From: Aurantimonas marianensis
Lineage (GTDB): Bacteria; Pseudomonadota; Alphaproteobacteria; Rhizobiales; Rhizobiaceae
Assembly: GCF_024195285.1 (NCBI RefSeq)
Contig: NZ_JALHBS010000009.1
Span: 37,340 to 101,339 of the forward strand
Direction of reading: 5' to 3'
Length of the DNA stretch: 64,000 nt
The notes under the pieces: model-generated
The model's input: the letters and a program-made list of their open reading frames with translations, nothing else
The model's database searches: none
Told to the model about the DNA's origin: nothing
Program-made: the position numbers and the translations under genes
Part shown: positions 55,238 through 64,000 of the stretch, piece after piece
Layout of the letters: each line of letters starts with the position of its first letter
Numbering within the stretch: position 1 is the stretch's first letter

Positions 55238-56110
55238 ATGATCGGGTGGCTGCGCGTCGGCTTCGTCGCCGCGACCCTCACCGCGCTCACCCTCGTGTTA
55301 TGGCCGCTCCAGAGCCTGGCGATCGCGCGCGGTTGGACCTTGGCGCGTCGGCTTCCCGTCGTCTGGCATCGGATCGCCTGCACTGTCGCCGGCATTGAGG
55401 TCAAACTCGTCGGACAGCCGAGCCGGGCCCATCCTCTGCTTCTCGTGGCCAATCACCAATCCTGGGCCGACATCATGGTGCTCGGCAAGATCGCGCCGCT
55501 GTCCTTCATCGCCAAGGCGGAGGTCCGGGACTGGCCGGCCTTCGGCCTGCTCGCCCGGCTCCAGCGGACCATCTTCGTGGAGCGGGACGCGCGCCGGCGC
55601 ACCGGGGTCCAGGCCAAAGCCATCGCCGAACGGCTGACGGCGGGCGATGTCATGGTGCTGTTTGCCGAAGGCACGACATCGGACGGCAACGAGGTGCTGC
55701 CGTTCAAGACCGCGCTGTTCGGCGCCGCCCAGTCGGCGCTCCACGCCTACAAGGCGCATGCGGTCACCGTGCAGCCGGTGGCGATCGCCTATACCCACGC
55801 CAACGGCGTGCCGCTCGGCCGCTACTTCCGCCCCCTGGCCGCCTGGCCGGGCGCCGTCGAGCTGGGGCCGCATCTTCTGGCCTTTCTCAAGGAAGGCGCC
55901 GTTCGGGTCGAGGTTTCGTTCGGCACGCCGATCGCCTTCGGCGAGTCGTCCGATCGCAAGGTGGTGGCGCGCACCGCCCAGGCCAGCGTCCGGAAAATGC
56001 TCGCGGCGAGCCTTCGTGGCCACAGAACCGGCGCAAAAGATCGCTCCTGGCTGCGCGAAGATGATCCCGCGCTTGCGCCGCGTCATGATGCTGTCGATAT
56101 ATGGGTCTAA
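55238..56110 (+). CDS. olsA: 1-acyl-glycerol-3-phosphate/lyso-ornithine lipid acyltransferase (PlsC family, OlsA-like)
   Basis: 290-residue membrane acyltransferase. The catalytic HX4D box is NHQSWAD near residue 72, and the substrate box FAEGTTSDGNEVL is near 145. One membrane helix lies at about 5-28 (RVGFVAATLTALTLVLWPLQ). Two family members are likely: PlsC making phosphatidic acid, and OlsA adding the second chain of ornithine lipid. Position between rimI and miaB matches the Sinorhizobium olsA locus as I recall, and olsB is in the window, so OlsA is preferred but not proven. Confidence 0.8.
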   Translation: MIGWLRVGFVAATLTALTLVLWPLQSLAIARGWTLARRLPVVWHRIACTVAGIEVKLVGQPSRAHPLLLVANHQSWADIMVLGKIAPLSFIAKAEVRDWPAFGLLARLQRTIFVERDARRRTGVQAKAIAERLTAGDVMVLFAEGTTSDGNEVLPFKTALFGAAQSALHAYKAHAVTVQPVAIAYTHANGVPLGRYFRPLAAWPGAVELGPHLLAFLKEGAVRVEVSFGTPIAFGESSDRKVVARTAQASVRKMLAASLRGHRTGAKDRSWLREDDPALAPRHDAVDIWV

Positions 56111-56161
56111 TTCATCCTTGTCGGCGCCAGGCCGGCAGGCTCGGTCCGACCAGAAGGGCGC

Positions 56162-57583
56162 ATGACTGAAACGATCGAAAGACGCGAGCCGGCGACGGCG
56201 CGGGATAATACCCGCAAAGTCTTCATCAAGACCTATGGCTGTCAGATGAACGTCTACGATTCCCAGCGCATGGGCGACGCGCTGGCGAAGGACGGCTATC
56301 GGCCGACGGAGACGATGGAGGACGCCGATCTGGTCCTCCTGAACACCTGTCACATCCGCGAAAAGGCGGCGGAGAAGATTTATTCCGAGTTGGGCCGCAT
56401 TCGCCTGTTGAAGGCCGACAAGGCCTCGCGGGGCGAGGAACTGCGGGTCGGCGTGACCGGCTGCGTCGCGCAGGCCGAGGGCCGCGAGATCATCGACCGG
56501 GCGCCGGTGGTCGACCTGGTGATCGGCCCGCAGACCTATCACCGCCTGCCCGATGCGCTCGCTCGCGTGGCGAAGGGCGACAAGGTGGTCGACACCGATT
56601 ACGCCGTCGAGGACAAATTCGCGCATCTGCCGGGCGCCGAGGCGCCGCAGATCCGCGCCCGGGGTGTAACGGCCTTCTTGACCGTGCAGGAGGGTTGCGA
56701 CAAGTTCTGCACTTTCTGCGTGGTGCCCTACACCCGTGGCGCCGAAGTCTCCCGCGCCTTCGGCCCGATCATGGACGAGGCGCGTCGGCTGGCCGATGCC
56801 GGTGTGCGCGCGGTGACGCTGCTCGGCCAGAACGTCAACGCCTGGTCCGGCCAGGACGTGGCCGGCCGGCCGCTCGGCCTCGGTGGTCTTTTGCGCGCGC
56901 TGGCCGAGATTCCAGGCATCGGGCGGCTTCGCTACACGACGTCGCATCCGCGCGACATGGATGACGACCTGATCGCCGCCCATCGCGATCTGTCCGCCCT
57001 GATGCCCTACCTGCATTTGCCGGTTCAATCCGGCTCGGACCGCATCCTGAAGGCGATGAATCGCCGCCATACGGCCGCGGACTACCTGGCGCTGCTCGAC
57101 CGGATTCGCGCCGCCCGGCCGGACATCGCCCTGTCCGGCGACTTCATCGTCGGTTTTCCCGGCGAGAGCGACGCCGATTTCGAGGCGACGATGCGCCTCG
57201 TTGAAAAGGTCGGCTACGCCTCGGCCTTCTCGTTCAAATATTCTCCGCGTCCCGGCACACCCGGCGCCGACATGGATGGCCACGTCGAGGAGACGGTGAA
57301 ATCGGAGCGGCTGCAGCGGTTGCAGGCGCTGTTGCGCGAGCAGCAGACGGCCTTTGCCGAAAGCCTCGTCGGCCGGGACGTCGAGATCCTGGTCGAAAAG
57401 CCGGGCCGCTACGCCCATCAGCGGGTCGGGCGCTCGCCCTTCCTGCAACCGGTGGTCGCCGCGGCCGATGTCGGCGAGATCGGCGATCTGGTGACGGTGC
57501 GCATTGCGGCGACGCTGCCGAATTCCCTGCTTGCCGAGGGCTCCGGGGCCGTTCGGGCAGGCGATACGAGGAACGTCGCGTGA
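56162..57583 (+). CDS. miaB: tRNA 2-methylthio-N6-isopentenyladenosine synthase MiaB
   Basis: 473-residue radical-SAM methylthiotransferase that completes ms2i6A at position 37 of tRNAs. The auxiliary cluster cysteines are in [15 protein letters not shown] and VTGCVAQ; the radical-SAM cluster is [15 protein letters not shown]. Segment [19 protein letters not shown] and the C-terminal TRAM domain (about 380-450) follow. ATG 56162. It overlaps the phoH start by 4 bases. Confidence 0.97.
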   Translation: MTETIERREPATARDNTRKVFIKTYGCQMNVYDSQRMGDALAKDGYRPTETMEDADLVLLNTCHIREKAAEKIYSELGRIRLLKADKASRGEELRVGVTGCVAQAEGREIIDRAPVVDLVIGPQTYHRLPDALARVAKGDKVVDTDYAVEDKFAHLPGAEAPQIRARGVTAFLTVQEGCDKFCTFCVVPYTRGAEVSRAFGPIMDEARRLADAGVRAVTLLGQNVNAWSGQDVAGRPLGLGGLLRALAEIPGIGRLRYTTSHPRDMDDDLIAAHRDLSALMPYLHLPVQSGSDRILKAMNRRHTAADYLALLDRIRAARPDIALSGDFIVGFPGESDADFEATMRLVEKVGYASAFSFKYSPRPGTPGADMDGHVEETVKSERLQRLQALLREQQTAFAESLVGRDVEILVEKPGRYAHQRVGRSPFLQPVVAAADVGEIGDLVTVRIAATLPNSLLAEGSGAVRAGDTRNVA

Positions 57584-58623
57584 GGGCCGAACGCGGAACC
57601 GCGCCCGCTTCCGGCGCATCGGATATGGCGCATATCGTGTTGACCTATGAGGACAACCGGTTGGCGAACTCGCTCTTCGGCCAGTTCGACGAGAATCTTG
57701 CCCTGATCGAGCAGAAGCTGGGCATCGACGCGCGGGCCCGCGGCAACAAGATAGAGATTCGCGGCGATCAGCTTGCCAGCGAGCAGGCCCGCCGTTCGCT
57801 GGATTATCTCTACGAGCGTCTTCAGGGCGGCCACGAGATTGGCAGGAACGACGTCGAGGGCGCGATTCGCATGGCGATCGCCCAGGATGACCAGCTTTAT
57901 TTGCCGACGCTCGAGAAAAAGGGGCGCATGTCGCTCGCGCAGATTTCGACCCGCCGCCGCACGATCCACGCCAGGACGCCGACGCAGGATGCCTATATGC
58001 GCGCCCTGGAGCGGGCCGAACTGGTGTTCGGCGTCGGCCCGGCCGGCACCGGCAAGACCTATCTCGCCGTTGCCCACGCGGCGCAGCTTCTCGAACGGGG
58101 CCAGGTCGAGCGGATCATCCTGTCGCGGCCGGCCGTCGAGGCCGGCGAGCGGCTTGGCTTCCTGCCGGGCGACATGAAGGAGAAGGTCGATCCGTATCTG
58201 CGCCCGCTTTACGACGCGCTCTACGACATGATCCCGGCCGAGAAGGTGGAACGCGCTCTGGCCGCCGGCGCGATCGAGATCGCGCCGCTGGCCTTCATGC
58301 GCGGCCGCACCCTTTCCCATGCCGCGGTCATTCTCGACGAGGCGCAGAACACCACCACGATGCAGATGAAGATGTTCCTGACCCGTCTGGGCGAGAATGC
58401 CCGCATGGTGGTGACGGGCGATCCAAGCCAGGTGGATCTGCCGCCTGGCCAGAAATCCGGGCTGATCGAGGCGTTGCGGGTGCTGGAAAAGGTGCCGAGC
58501 GCGGTCACGGTTCGTTTCGAGGCGAAGGACGTGGTGCGCCATCCGCTGGTTCAGGCGATCGTCGAGGCTTACGAGGAGGATGCGGTGCGCCATCGTGCGT
58601 CGGCTAGCCCGCTGGACAGATAG
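57580..58623 (+). CDS. ybeZ: PhoH-family ATPase (YbeZ)
   Basis: 347 residues. Walker A is [19 protein letters not shown] near residue 150, and ILDEAQNTT is Walker B. The N-terminal ~100 residues resemble a KH-type RNA-binding domain ([17 protein letters not shown]). YbeZ partners the RNase YbeY, encoded next. The GTG start at 57580 overlaps the miaB stop; an internal ATG at 57625 ([10 protein letters not shown]) is an alternative. Confidence 0.94.
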   Translation: MRAERGTAPASGASDMAHIVLTYEDNRLANSLFGQFDENLALIEQKLGIDARARGNKIEIRGDQLASEQARRSLDYLYERLQGGHEIGRNDVEGAIRMAIAQDDQLYLPTLEKKGRMSLAQISTRRRTIHARTPTQDAYMRALERAELVFGVGPAGTGKTYLAVAHAAQLLERGQVERIILSRPAVEAGERLGFLPGDMKEKVDPYLRPLYDALYDMIPAEKVERALAAGAIEIAPLAFMRGRTLSHAAVILDEAQNTTTMQMKMFLTRLGENARMVVTGDPSQVDLPPGQKSGLIEALRVLEKVPSAVTVRFEAKDVVRHPLVQAIVEAYEEDAVRHRASASPLDR

Positions 58624-59126
58624 TGCGATCGGGAAAACCGGGATCGGTTCCGTATCAGGGGCTCACGGTCGCCCTGTCGATCGAGACGACGGAGTGGGAG
58701 GCGGCGGGGCTTGGCGATGTCTCGGCGATGGCGCGCGGCGTTTTCGCCGCGGCGGCGAGGCGGGTCGGCCTGCCGGAGGATCTGCGAAGCGAGATCGCCG
58801 TGACGCTGGCCGACGACGCCACCGTGCGCGGGGTCAACGCCGAATGGCGCGGCAAGGACCGCGCGACCAACATCCTGTCGTTCCCGATGGCCGATCTTGC
58901 GCCCGGCGATCGTCCGGGGCCGCTGTGCGGCGATCTCCTGCTGGCCTTTCAGACCGTGCGGCGGGAGGCCCGCACCGAAGGCAAGAGCCTCGCCGACCAT
59001 TTTCGCCACCTTCTGGTGCATGGCTTTCTGCATCTCATGGGCTTCGATCACATCGACGAAGCGGAAGCCGAGGCATTTCGGACCCTTACCGCGAATGCCT
59101 CGAAAATTCCCCAAAGCCGGTTATGA
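58623..59126 (+). CDS. ybeY: Endoribonuclease/rRNA maturation factor YbeY
   Basis: 167-residue metal-dependent RNase for 16S rRNA 3' maturation and ribosome quality control. The zinc motif HX3HX5H is in LVHGFLHLMGFDH, and NILSFPMADL is another family segment. It begins with GTG at 58623, one base inside the ybeZ stop. About 17 residues precede the usual family N-terminus. Confidence 0.95.
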   Translation: MRSGKPGSVPYQGLTVALSIETTEWEAAGLGDVSAMARGVFAAAARRVGLPEDLRSEIAVTLADDATVRGVNAEWRGKDRATNILSFPMADLAPGDRPGPLCGDLLLAFQTVRREARTEGKSLADHFRHLLVHGFLHLMGFDHIDEAEAEAFRTLTANASKIPQSRL

Positions 59127-59152
59127 TATCCGACTGAACGAAGAGTGACACG

Positions 59153-60232
59153 ATGAACATTCAGACACACGCGACGGGTCCGAACGACCACGACGCGGTA
59201 GGCGCCACCGATGATGGCGGCGAGAGAGGCGCCGGCGACGATCGAAGTCGGCGTAACGGAAAACCCAGAAACGACCGGGGATTCATCGGCGGTCTTGTCC
59301 ACCGGCTGCGACCGCGCATGCCCAATCTGATGCGCGAGGATCTGACCCAGGCGCTGCTCGAGCCAGGGCACGGCGAAGGCGCCTTCTCTCCCGAAGAACG
59401 CGCCATGCTGAACAACATTCTGCGGCTGCGGGAGGTCCGGGTCGAGGACGTCATGGTCCCTCGGGCCGACATCCAGGCGGTCGAGATCACCACCACGCTG
59501 GGCGAATTGATGAAGCAATTCGAGGCAAGCGGCCACTCGCGCATGCCGGTTTATGGCGAGAGCCTCGACGATCCGCGCGGAATGATCCACATCCGCGACG
59601 TCGTCGGCCACATCACCCGCGTTGCCCGTCCCGCCAAATCCAACGGCGGCGATGGCCAGTCGGCCAGAAAGCCCCGGTCGGGGCTCGATCTGCGGCAGAT
59701 CAATCTGGCCCGGCGCGTCGCCGATCTCGGCATCATCCGCAAGGTGCTGTTCGTTCCGCCCTCCATGCTCGCCTCGGACCTGATGGCCCGGATGCAGGCG
59801 CTGCGCACGCAGATGGCGCTGGTCATAGACGAGTATGGCGGCACCGACGGGCTTGTCTCGCTGGAAGACATCATCGAGATGGTCGTCGGCAATATCGAGG
59901 ACGAGCACGACGACGAAGCCGCCATGATCACCGAAAGTGGCGACGGCATCTATTACGCCGATGCCAAGGCCGATCTCGACGAGGTCAAGAAGCTGGTCGG
60001 CGAGGATTTCGACATCAGCGAATATGAGGACGAAGCCGACACGATCGGCGGTTTGTTGTTCTCCGAACTCGGGCGAATTCCGGCCAGGGGCGAGGTCGTC
60101 CAGGCGGTTCCGGGCTTCGAGTTCCAGGTCTTGGACGCCGACCCGCGCCGCGTGCGCCGGGTGCGGATCGTGCGCTTCCAGCAGGGGGAAAAGCGTCGGC
60201 GCATCGTTGAAGGGCTCGTCGATGCGCCTTGA
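59153..60232 (+). CDS. corC: CorC/HlyC-family CBS-domain protein
   Basis: 359 residues, cytoplasmic in this form (no DUF21 membrane domain). Two CBS domains span about 95-250 (VRVEDVMVPRADIQAVEI, QMALVIDEYGGTDGLVSLEDIIEMVVGNIEDEHD-type region), and the C-terminal CorC_HlyC transporter-associated domain ends with GFEFQVLDADPRRVRRVRI. CorC proteins are linked to Mg/Co resistance. The first ~50 residues are charged and disordered. It lies in ybeY-corC-lnt order. Confidence 0.93.
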   Translation: MNIQTHATGPNDHDAVGATDDGGERGAGDDRSRRNGKPRNDRGFIGGLVHRLRPRMPNLMREDLTQALLEPGHGEGAFSPEERAMLNNILRLREVRVEDVMVPRADIQAVEITTTLGELMKQFEASGHSRMPVYGESLDDPRGMIHIRDVVGHITRVARPAKSNGGDGQSARKPRSGLDLRQINLARRVADLGIIRKVLFVPPSMLASDLMARMQALRTQMALVIDEYGGTDGLVSLEDIIEMVVGNIEDEHDDEAAMITESGDGIYYADAKADLDEVKKLVGEDFDISEYEDEADTIGGLLFSELGRIPARGEVVQAVPGFEFQVLDADPRRVRRVRIVRFQQGEKRRRIVEGLVDAP

Positions 60233-60360
60233 GGAGGCCACGGTTCCGTCGTCTGAGGGACGACAAGCGGAGGCGCGAAGGCGAAGTTTCGCCGACGGGC
60301 CTGACTGAGGCAGGCGGGATCTGGATCCGCGGGTTGCATCTGGGGGAAAATTTGACCGTT

Positions 60361-62058
60361 ATGGCTCAACCTGACCGGCGCGAGCACGATGCGAGCCTTC
60401 TGGAGCGGTTGGCCGGTTGGGTCCTCCTCCTGGAAGGCTGGCGCCGTGTCGTCCTGACCATCGCGGCCGGCGCCCTGTGTACATTCGCCCTTCCGCCATA
60501 CAACTTTCCGGCGGTCGGCTTTGTCGGCTTTCCGTTGCTCGTGTGGCTGCTCGACGGCGTGGTCGTCGATCCCGGCCGCTCGCTGATCCGTCGCATGGCG
60601 CCGGCCTTTGTCACCGGCTGGCTATTCGGCTTCGGATACTTCGTTGCCGGTTTGTGGTGGCTGGGGGCGGCCATGTTGGTCGATGCGGCGGCCTTTGCCG
60701 TCTTCATCCCGCTCGCGGTTCTAGGGCTGCCCGCCATACTGGCGATCTATTATGGTCTGGCGGCCGCGCTCGCCCGGCTTGTCTGGAGCGACAGCGCCCT
60801 GCGCATTTTCGCCCTGGCGGGCGCCTTCGCGCTGTTTGAATATCTGCGGGCGATTCTCTTCACCGGCTTTCCCTGGAACGAGATCGGCGTGATGGCCGCG
60901 CCGGCGCCGCTGCTGATGCAGACGTCCAGCCTTATCGGCGTCCACGGCCTCACGCTGCTTGCCGTCATCGTGTTTTCCAGCCCGGCCATCCTCATTGATC
61001 GACGCGGACGCGGTCCGGTGCTGGTCGTTGCCGCGGCGCTTCTGACCTTCCATCTGGGATTCGGTCTCTGGCGGCTTCAGACGCATCCGACCGAGTTCGT
61101 CGAGAACGTGCGGCTGCGGGTGGTTCAGCCGAACATCGAACAATCGCAGAAATGGGCGGTGAACCAGGCCGAGACGATCTTCGAGCGGCATATCAGTCTG
61201 ACCGAAGCGCGGAACGACACCGCCGCGATCCCCGGCGCGACCATCGCGCTATCGCCCGATACGACGGCGCCGACAACCGGGGCCATGTCGCCGCCGCCCC
61301 AGACCCTGGTCGTCTGGCCCGAATCCTCGTTTCCGTTTCTCCTGACCGAGCGACCCGATGCAATCGCCCGCATCGCCGAGACGCTGCAGCCGAACGAGAC
61401 GCTGATCGCCGGCGCCGCCCGAATCGAAGGGCCGGACATTGAGACATCGCGGGTCTACAATTCCGTCTATGTGATCGACGACGAGGGCGAGATCGTCGCC
61501 GCGCGCGACAAGACCCATCTCGTGCCTTTTGGCGAATATCTTCCGTTCCAGGAATTTCTCGAAGGCTTCGGCCTGACGCAACTGGCCGAGATGCCCGGCG
61601 GTTTTTCCGCCGGAGCCGCGCGAGCCAAGGTTTCGCTCGACGGCGCGCCGTCGTTTCTGCCGCTGATCTGCTACGAGATCATCTTCCCGGGTGAGATCGA
61701 TGTGGGGACTGCAGAAACGCGGCCTGGCTTCCTCGTCAACGATACCAATGACGCCTGGTATGGCGCGACGCCGGGACCCTATCAGCATCTGCGTCTCGCT
61801 GAACTGACGTCGGTGGCTGTCGGGCTGCCGCTCGTGCGGAGCGCGAACACGGGAATCTCCGTCGTCAACGATGCCTACGGCCGGCAAATCGGCGGCCTGG
61901 CGCTCGGCTCGACCGGCACGATCGAGGTCGGATTGCCGCGCGCCGGCGCCGCGACGCTTTTCGCTCGCTTTGGAAGCCTGCCATTTTGGCTTGCATTTTT
62001 AGTAACATGGATGGCCGCAGTGGTATCCCGATTAAGGATGCGCGCGAGGATTGATTGA
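60361..62058 (+). CDS. lnt: Apolipoprotein N-acyltransferase Lnt
   Basis: 565-residue inner-membrane enzyme that adds the third acyl chain to lipoproteins, acting after LspA. Several helices lie in the first ~230 residues (including FALPPYNFPAVGFVGFPLLV), then the nitrilase-like domain. The catalytic triad is Glu321 in WPESSFPF, Lys384 in DKTHLVPFGEY and Cys437 in ICYEIIF. A 609-residue reading from 60229 is less likely because MAQPDRREHDASLLERLAGW is the family N-terminus. A stretch TAAIPGATIALSPDTTAPTT near 280-310 is an unusual insert. Confidence 0.95.
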   Translation: MAQPDRREHDASLLERLAGWVLLLEGWRRVVLTIAAGALCTFALPPYNFPAVGFVGFPLLVWLLDGVVVDPGRSLIRRMAPAFVTGWLFGFGYFVAGLWWLGAAMLVDAAAFAVFIPLAVLGLPAILAIYYGLAAALARLVWSDSALRIFALAGAFALFEYLRAILFTGFPWNEIGVMAAPAPLLMQTSSLIGVHGLTLLAVIVFSSPAILIDRRGRGPVLVVAAALLTFHLGFGLWRLQTHPTEFVENVRLRVVQPNIEQSQKWAVNQAETIFERHISLTEARNDTAAIPGATIALSPDTTAPTTGAMSPPPQTLVVWPESSFPFLLTERPDAIARIAETLQPNETLIAGAARIEGPDIETSRVYNSVYVIDDEGEIVAARDKTHLVPFGEYLPFQEFLEGFGLTQLAEMPGGFSAGAARAKVSLDGAPSFLPLICYEIIFPGEIDVGTAETRPGFLVNDTNDAWYGATPGPYQHLRLAELTSVAVGLPLVRSANTGISVVNDAYGRQIGGLALGSTGTIEVGLPRAGAATLFARFGSLPFWLAFLVTWMAAVVSRLRMRARID

Positions 62059-62092
62059 CTCCGCCGACATGCACCGCCTACCCCCTGTGCAA

Positions 62093-62113
62093 GCAATTAA
62101 TTGTGACAATTGC
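62093..62113. promoter_or_regulatory. Inverted repeat upstream of praR, candidate operator
   Basis: GCAATT (62093-62098) and AATTGC (62108-62113) with a 9-base spacer, in an AT-rich patch that also holds the palindrome CAATTAATTG (62094-62103). It is about 100 bases before the praR ATG and may be an autoregulatory site; no known consensus was matched. Confidence 0.4.
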
Positions 62114-62208
62114 CTAGTCGGCCAAATCTTTTTTGGGAGTGACTGGGAGGGGGGCCAGGCCGAACGGATGAGTGCCTGGTAATGCGCAGAGACGAAAAGG
62201 CCGATCCG

Positions 62209-62643
62209 ATGATCGAGAACAAGAAGAAGCCGAATCCGGTCGATACCCATGTCGGCTCGCGCGTGCGTTTGCGCCGCACCATGCTCGGAATGAGCCAGGA
62301 GAAACTGGGCGAGAGCCTCGGCATCACCTTTCAGCAGATTCAGAAGTACGAGAAAGGCTCCAATCGTATCGGGGCGAGCCGGCTGCAACGCATATCCGAG
62401 GTCCTGAACGTCCCGGTCGCCTTCTTCTTTGAGGATGTTCCAGGCAGTTCGCCCGGAAAGAACGGGCTTCAGGAGCCGGCCGGCGCCGACTACGTGGTCG
62501 ACTTCCTTTCGTCGTCCGAGGGACTGCAGTTGAACCGCGCCTTCGTCAAGATCACGGATCCCAAGGTCCGGCGCCGCATCATCGAACTCGTGCGGACCCT
62601 CGCCGACGCCGCGGAACCCGACGAGAAGCCGCGCGGCGAGTAA
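62209..62643 (+). CDS. praR: PraR/PhrR-type HTH transcriptional regulator
   Basis: 144 residues with an XRE/Cro-CI helix-turn-helix near residues 16-70 (VGSRVRLRRTMLGMSQEKLG, ITFQQIQKYEKGSNRIGASR). It closely resembles rhizobial PraR, a repressor of biofilm and quorum-sensing genes, and Sinorhizobium PhrR, which is acid-induced, both by N-terminal sequence MIENKKKPNPVD and by the lnt-praR-metK order. ATG 62209 has AAAGG upstream; ATG 62182 is an alternative. Confidence 0.88.
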   Translation: MIENKKKPNPVDTHVGSRVRLRRTMLGMSQEKLGESLGITFQQIQKYEKGSNRIGASRLQRISEVLNVPVAFFFEDVPGSSPGKNGLQEPAGADYVVDFLSSSEGLQLNRAFVKITDPKVRRRIIELVRTLADAAEPDEKPRGE

Positions 62644-62825
62644 ATCGCTGCCGAGGGGCCCGTCGCACTTGACCTTCCAACCTCGGTGCCTCACACCGCA
62701 CCGCGCAATATATGCGTCGGGCGCCCGATCTCGCGCCACGCAGCTTTTCGTCCCGTCGAACCGCCGCGCTATTGAACGGCTGCGGGGTTGAGGCGGGCGT
62801 TTCCCGGCATTGAAGAGGGGTAGAA

Positions 62826-64000
62826 ATGGCGCGTTCGGAATTTGTCTTCACCAGCGAGAGCGTTTCGGAAGGCCATCCAGACAAGGTTTGCGACCGGATT
62901 TCCGACGAAATCGTCGATCTCGTCTATCGGGAAGCCAAGAAGACCGGGGTTGATCCCTGGTCGGTCCGCATCGCCTGCGAGACGCTCGCCACGACCAATC
63001 GCGTCGTGATTGCCGGTGAAGTGCGGCTACCGCCTAGTCTGATGAAGACCGACAAGCACGGCAAGGCCGTCATCAATCCGTCCCGCTTCAAGTCCGCCGC
63101 TCGCCGGGCCATCCGCGACATCGGCTATGCCCAGGACGGCTTTCACTGGAAGACCGCGAAGATCGACGTTCTGCTCCATTCGCAGTCGGCCGACATCGCG
63201 CAAGGCGTCGACAAGGCCTCGGACGTCAAGCATATCGAGGGGGCGAATGCCCAAAACGAGGGTGCCGGCGATCAGGGCATCATGTTCGGCTATGCCTGCC
63301 GCGAGACGCCCGAGTTGATGCCGGCGCCGATCTACTACGCCCATAAGATTCTGGAGCTTCTGGCGACGGCGCGCAAGAAGGGCGAGGGCGACGCCGCGCT
63401 GCTGGGTCCCGACGCCAAGAGCCAGATCACCGTGCGCTATGTCGAGGGCACGCCGACCGAGGTCACCTCGATCGTTCTGTCCACGCAGCATATCGACGAA
63501 GGCTGGGACTCGGCCAAGGTTCGCGCCGTGGTCGAGCCCTATATCCGCCAAGCGCTCGGGGATTTGGCGATCGCCGATGACTGCGTGTGGTACATCAATC
63601 CGACCGGCAAGTTCGTCATCGGCGGGCCCGACGGCGATGCCGGTCTCACCGGGCGCAAGATCATCGTCGATACCTATGGCGGCGCCGCGCCGCACGGCGG
63701 CGGCGCCTTCTCCGGCAAGGACACCACCAAGGTGGATCGCTCGGCCGCCTATGCGGCGCGCTATCTCGCCAAGAACGTGGTCGCCGCCAAGCTAGCCGAT
63801 CGCTGCACGATTCAGATCGCGTATGCGATCGGCATCGCCCAGCCGCTTTCGATCTATGTCGATCTGCACGGTACAGGCCACAAGGTGAGCGAGGAACGGA
63901 TCGAGACGGCGATCCGGGACGTCATGGACCTTTCCCCGACCGGAATTCGCCGTCATCTCGATCTCAACAAGCCGATCTACGCCAAGACCTCGGCCTATGG
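62826..64000 (+). CDS. metK: S-adenosylmethionine synthetase, 3' end outside the window
   Basis: 391 complete residues are visible of about 420. MetK makes SAM from methionine and [39 protein letters not shown] and the P-loop-like [16 protein letters not shown] are present. GAGGGG 8 bases upstream fixes the ATG. The 182-base gap after praR shows no riboswitch I can support. The last bases visible are in-frame coding sequence without a stop. Confidence 0.97.
   Translation, partial: MARSEFVFTSESVSEGHPDKVCDRISDEIVDLVYREAKKTGVDPWSVRIACETLATTNRVVIAGEVRLPPSLMKTDKHGKAVINPSRFKSAARRAIRDIGYAQDGFHWKTAKIDVLLHSQSADIAQGVDKASDVKHIEGANAQNEGAGDQGIMFGYACRETPELMPAPIYYAHKILELLATARKKGEGDAALLGPDAKSQITVRYVEGTPTEVTSIVLSTQHIDEGWDSAKVRAVVEPYIRQALGDLAIADDCVWYINPTGKFVIGGPDGDAGLTGRKIIVDTYGGAAPHGGGAFSGKDTTKVDRSAAYAARYLAKNVVAAKLADRCTIQIAYAIGIAQPLSIYVDLHGTGHKVSEERIETAIRDVMDLSPTGIRRHLDLNKPIYAKTSAY

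Noticed and set aside
55298..57619. 773-codon antisense frame over the olsA-like gene and miaB
   Set aside because: Shadow frame with no domain; both plus-strand genes are certain.
62644..62825. SAM riboswitch before metK
   Set aside because: The leader is GC-rich with possible hairpins but lacks the SAM-II or other class signatures I know.

Overview
The window is GC-rich, densely coded bacterial chromosome. Gene content and order point to an alphaproteobacterium of the order Hyphomicrobiales (Rhizobiales). The markers are divL next to ahcY, an HPr / EIIA-Man / truncated HprK regulatory PTS beside chvG-chvI-pckA, lptC-lptA-lptB-rpoN-hpf-ptsN, hsp20 followed by a DUF1150 gene, olsB beside maeB and mutS-glnD-murJ, and rimI-acyltransferase-miaB-phoH-ybeY-corC-lnt-praR-metK. 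No tRNA, rRNA, CRISPR array, prophage or insertion sequence was recognised. Species cannot be assigned.

Layout. Positions 1-4956 (minus) hold addB and the N-terminal half of addA, which runs off the left edge. Positions 5213-9757 (plus) hold a TRAP transporter of the 2-oxo-acid (TakP) type and a gamma-glutamyltransferase-family hydrolase. Positions 9873-14814 (minus) hold an overlapping run of a MurU-like nucleotidyltransferase, a TsaE-AmgK fusion and divL. ahcY lies upstream with its own terminator. A large exported protein of unknown function (16631-18481, plus) is followed by a minus-strand run HPr, EIIA-Man, HprK, ChvG, ChvI. pckA diverges from chvI.

Positions 24711-27557 carry small plus-strand genes: arfB, a fasciclin protein, an exported msrB, hsp20 with a ROSE-like RNA thermometer, and DUF1150. 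Positions 27636-32870 (minus) carry ptsN, hpf, rpoN, lptB, lptA and lptC. Positions 33085-40302 are mainly plus strand: sppA, ihfB, lapA, two RNA methyltransferases, lspA interrupted by an in-frame TAA, acuI and olsB; a CoxG-like gene is on the minus strand. A small exported protein and maeB are on the minus strand, then mutS, glnD, murJ, trpS, a ParD/ParE-like pair, a UspA-like gene and a NifU-like gene behind an apparent Irr box. The right end carries tsaB, rimI, an olsA-like acyltransferase, miaB, phoH, ybeY, corC, lnt, praR and a 3'-truncated metK.

How the genes work together. Four phosphotransfer or nitrogen-sensing parts (HPr, EIIA-Man, PtsN, GlnD) with HprK and RpoN make a regulatory rather than sugar-transporting PTS. 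ChvGI sits between this and pckA. Envelope maintenance is strongly represented: LptABC, MurJ, MurU/AmgK recycling, Lnt, LspA, SppA and ornithine-lipid enzymes. ahcY and metK represent the SAM cycle. tsaE, tsaB, rimI and miaB represent tRNA and protein modification.

The observations most worth a second look are the interrupted lspA, the Tyr-for-His DivL, the TsaE-AmgK fusion, a Lys-to-Thr change in the MurU-like signature, the ROSE-like thermometer, the Irr-like box, and the TRAP/hydrolase block between addB and murU. I did not see a clearly unprecedented system. The uncharacterised 616-residue exported protein at 16631-18481 is the largest true unknown.
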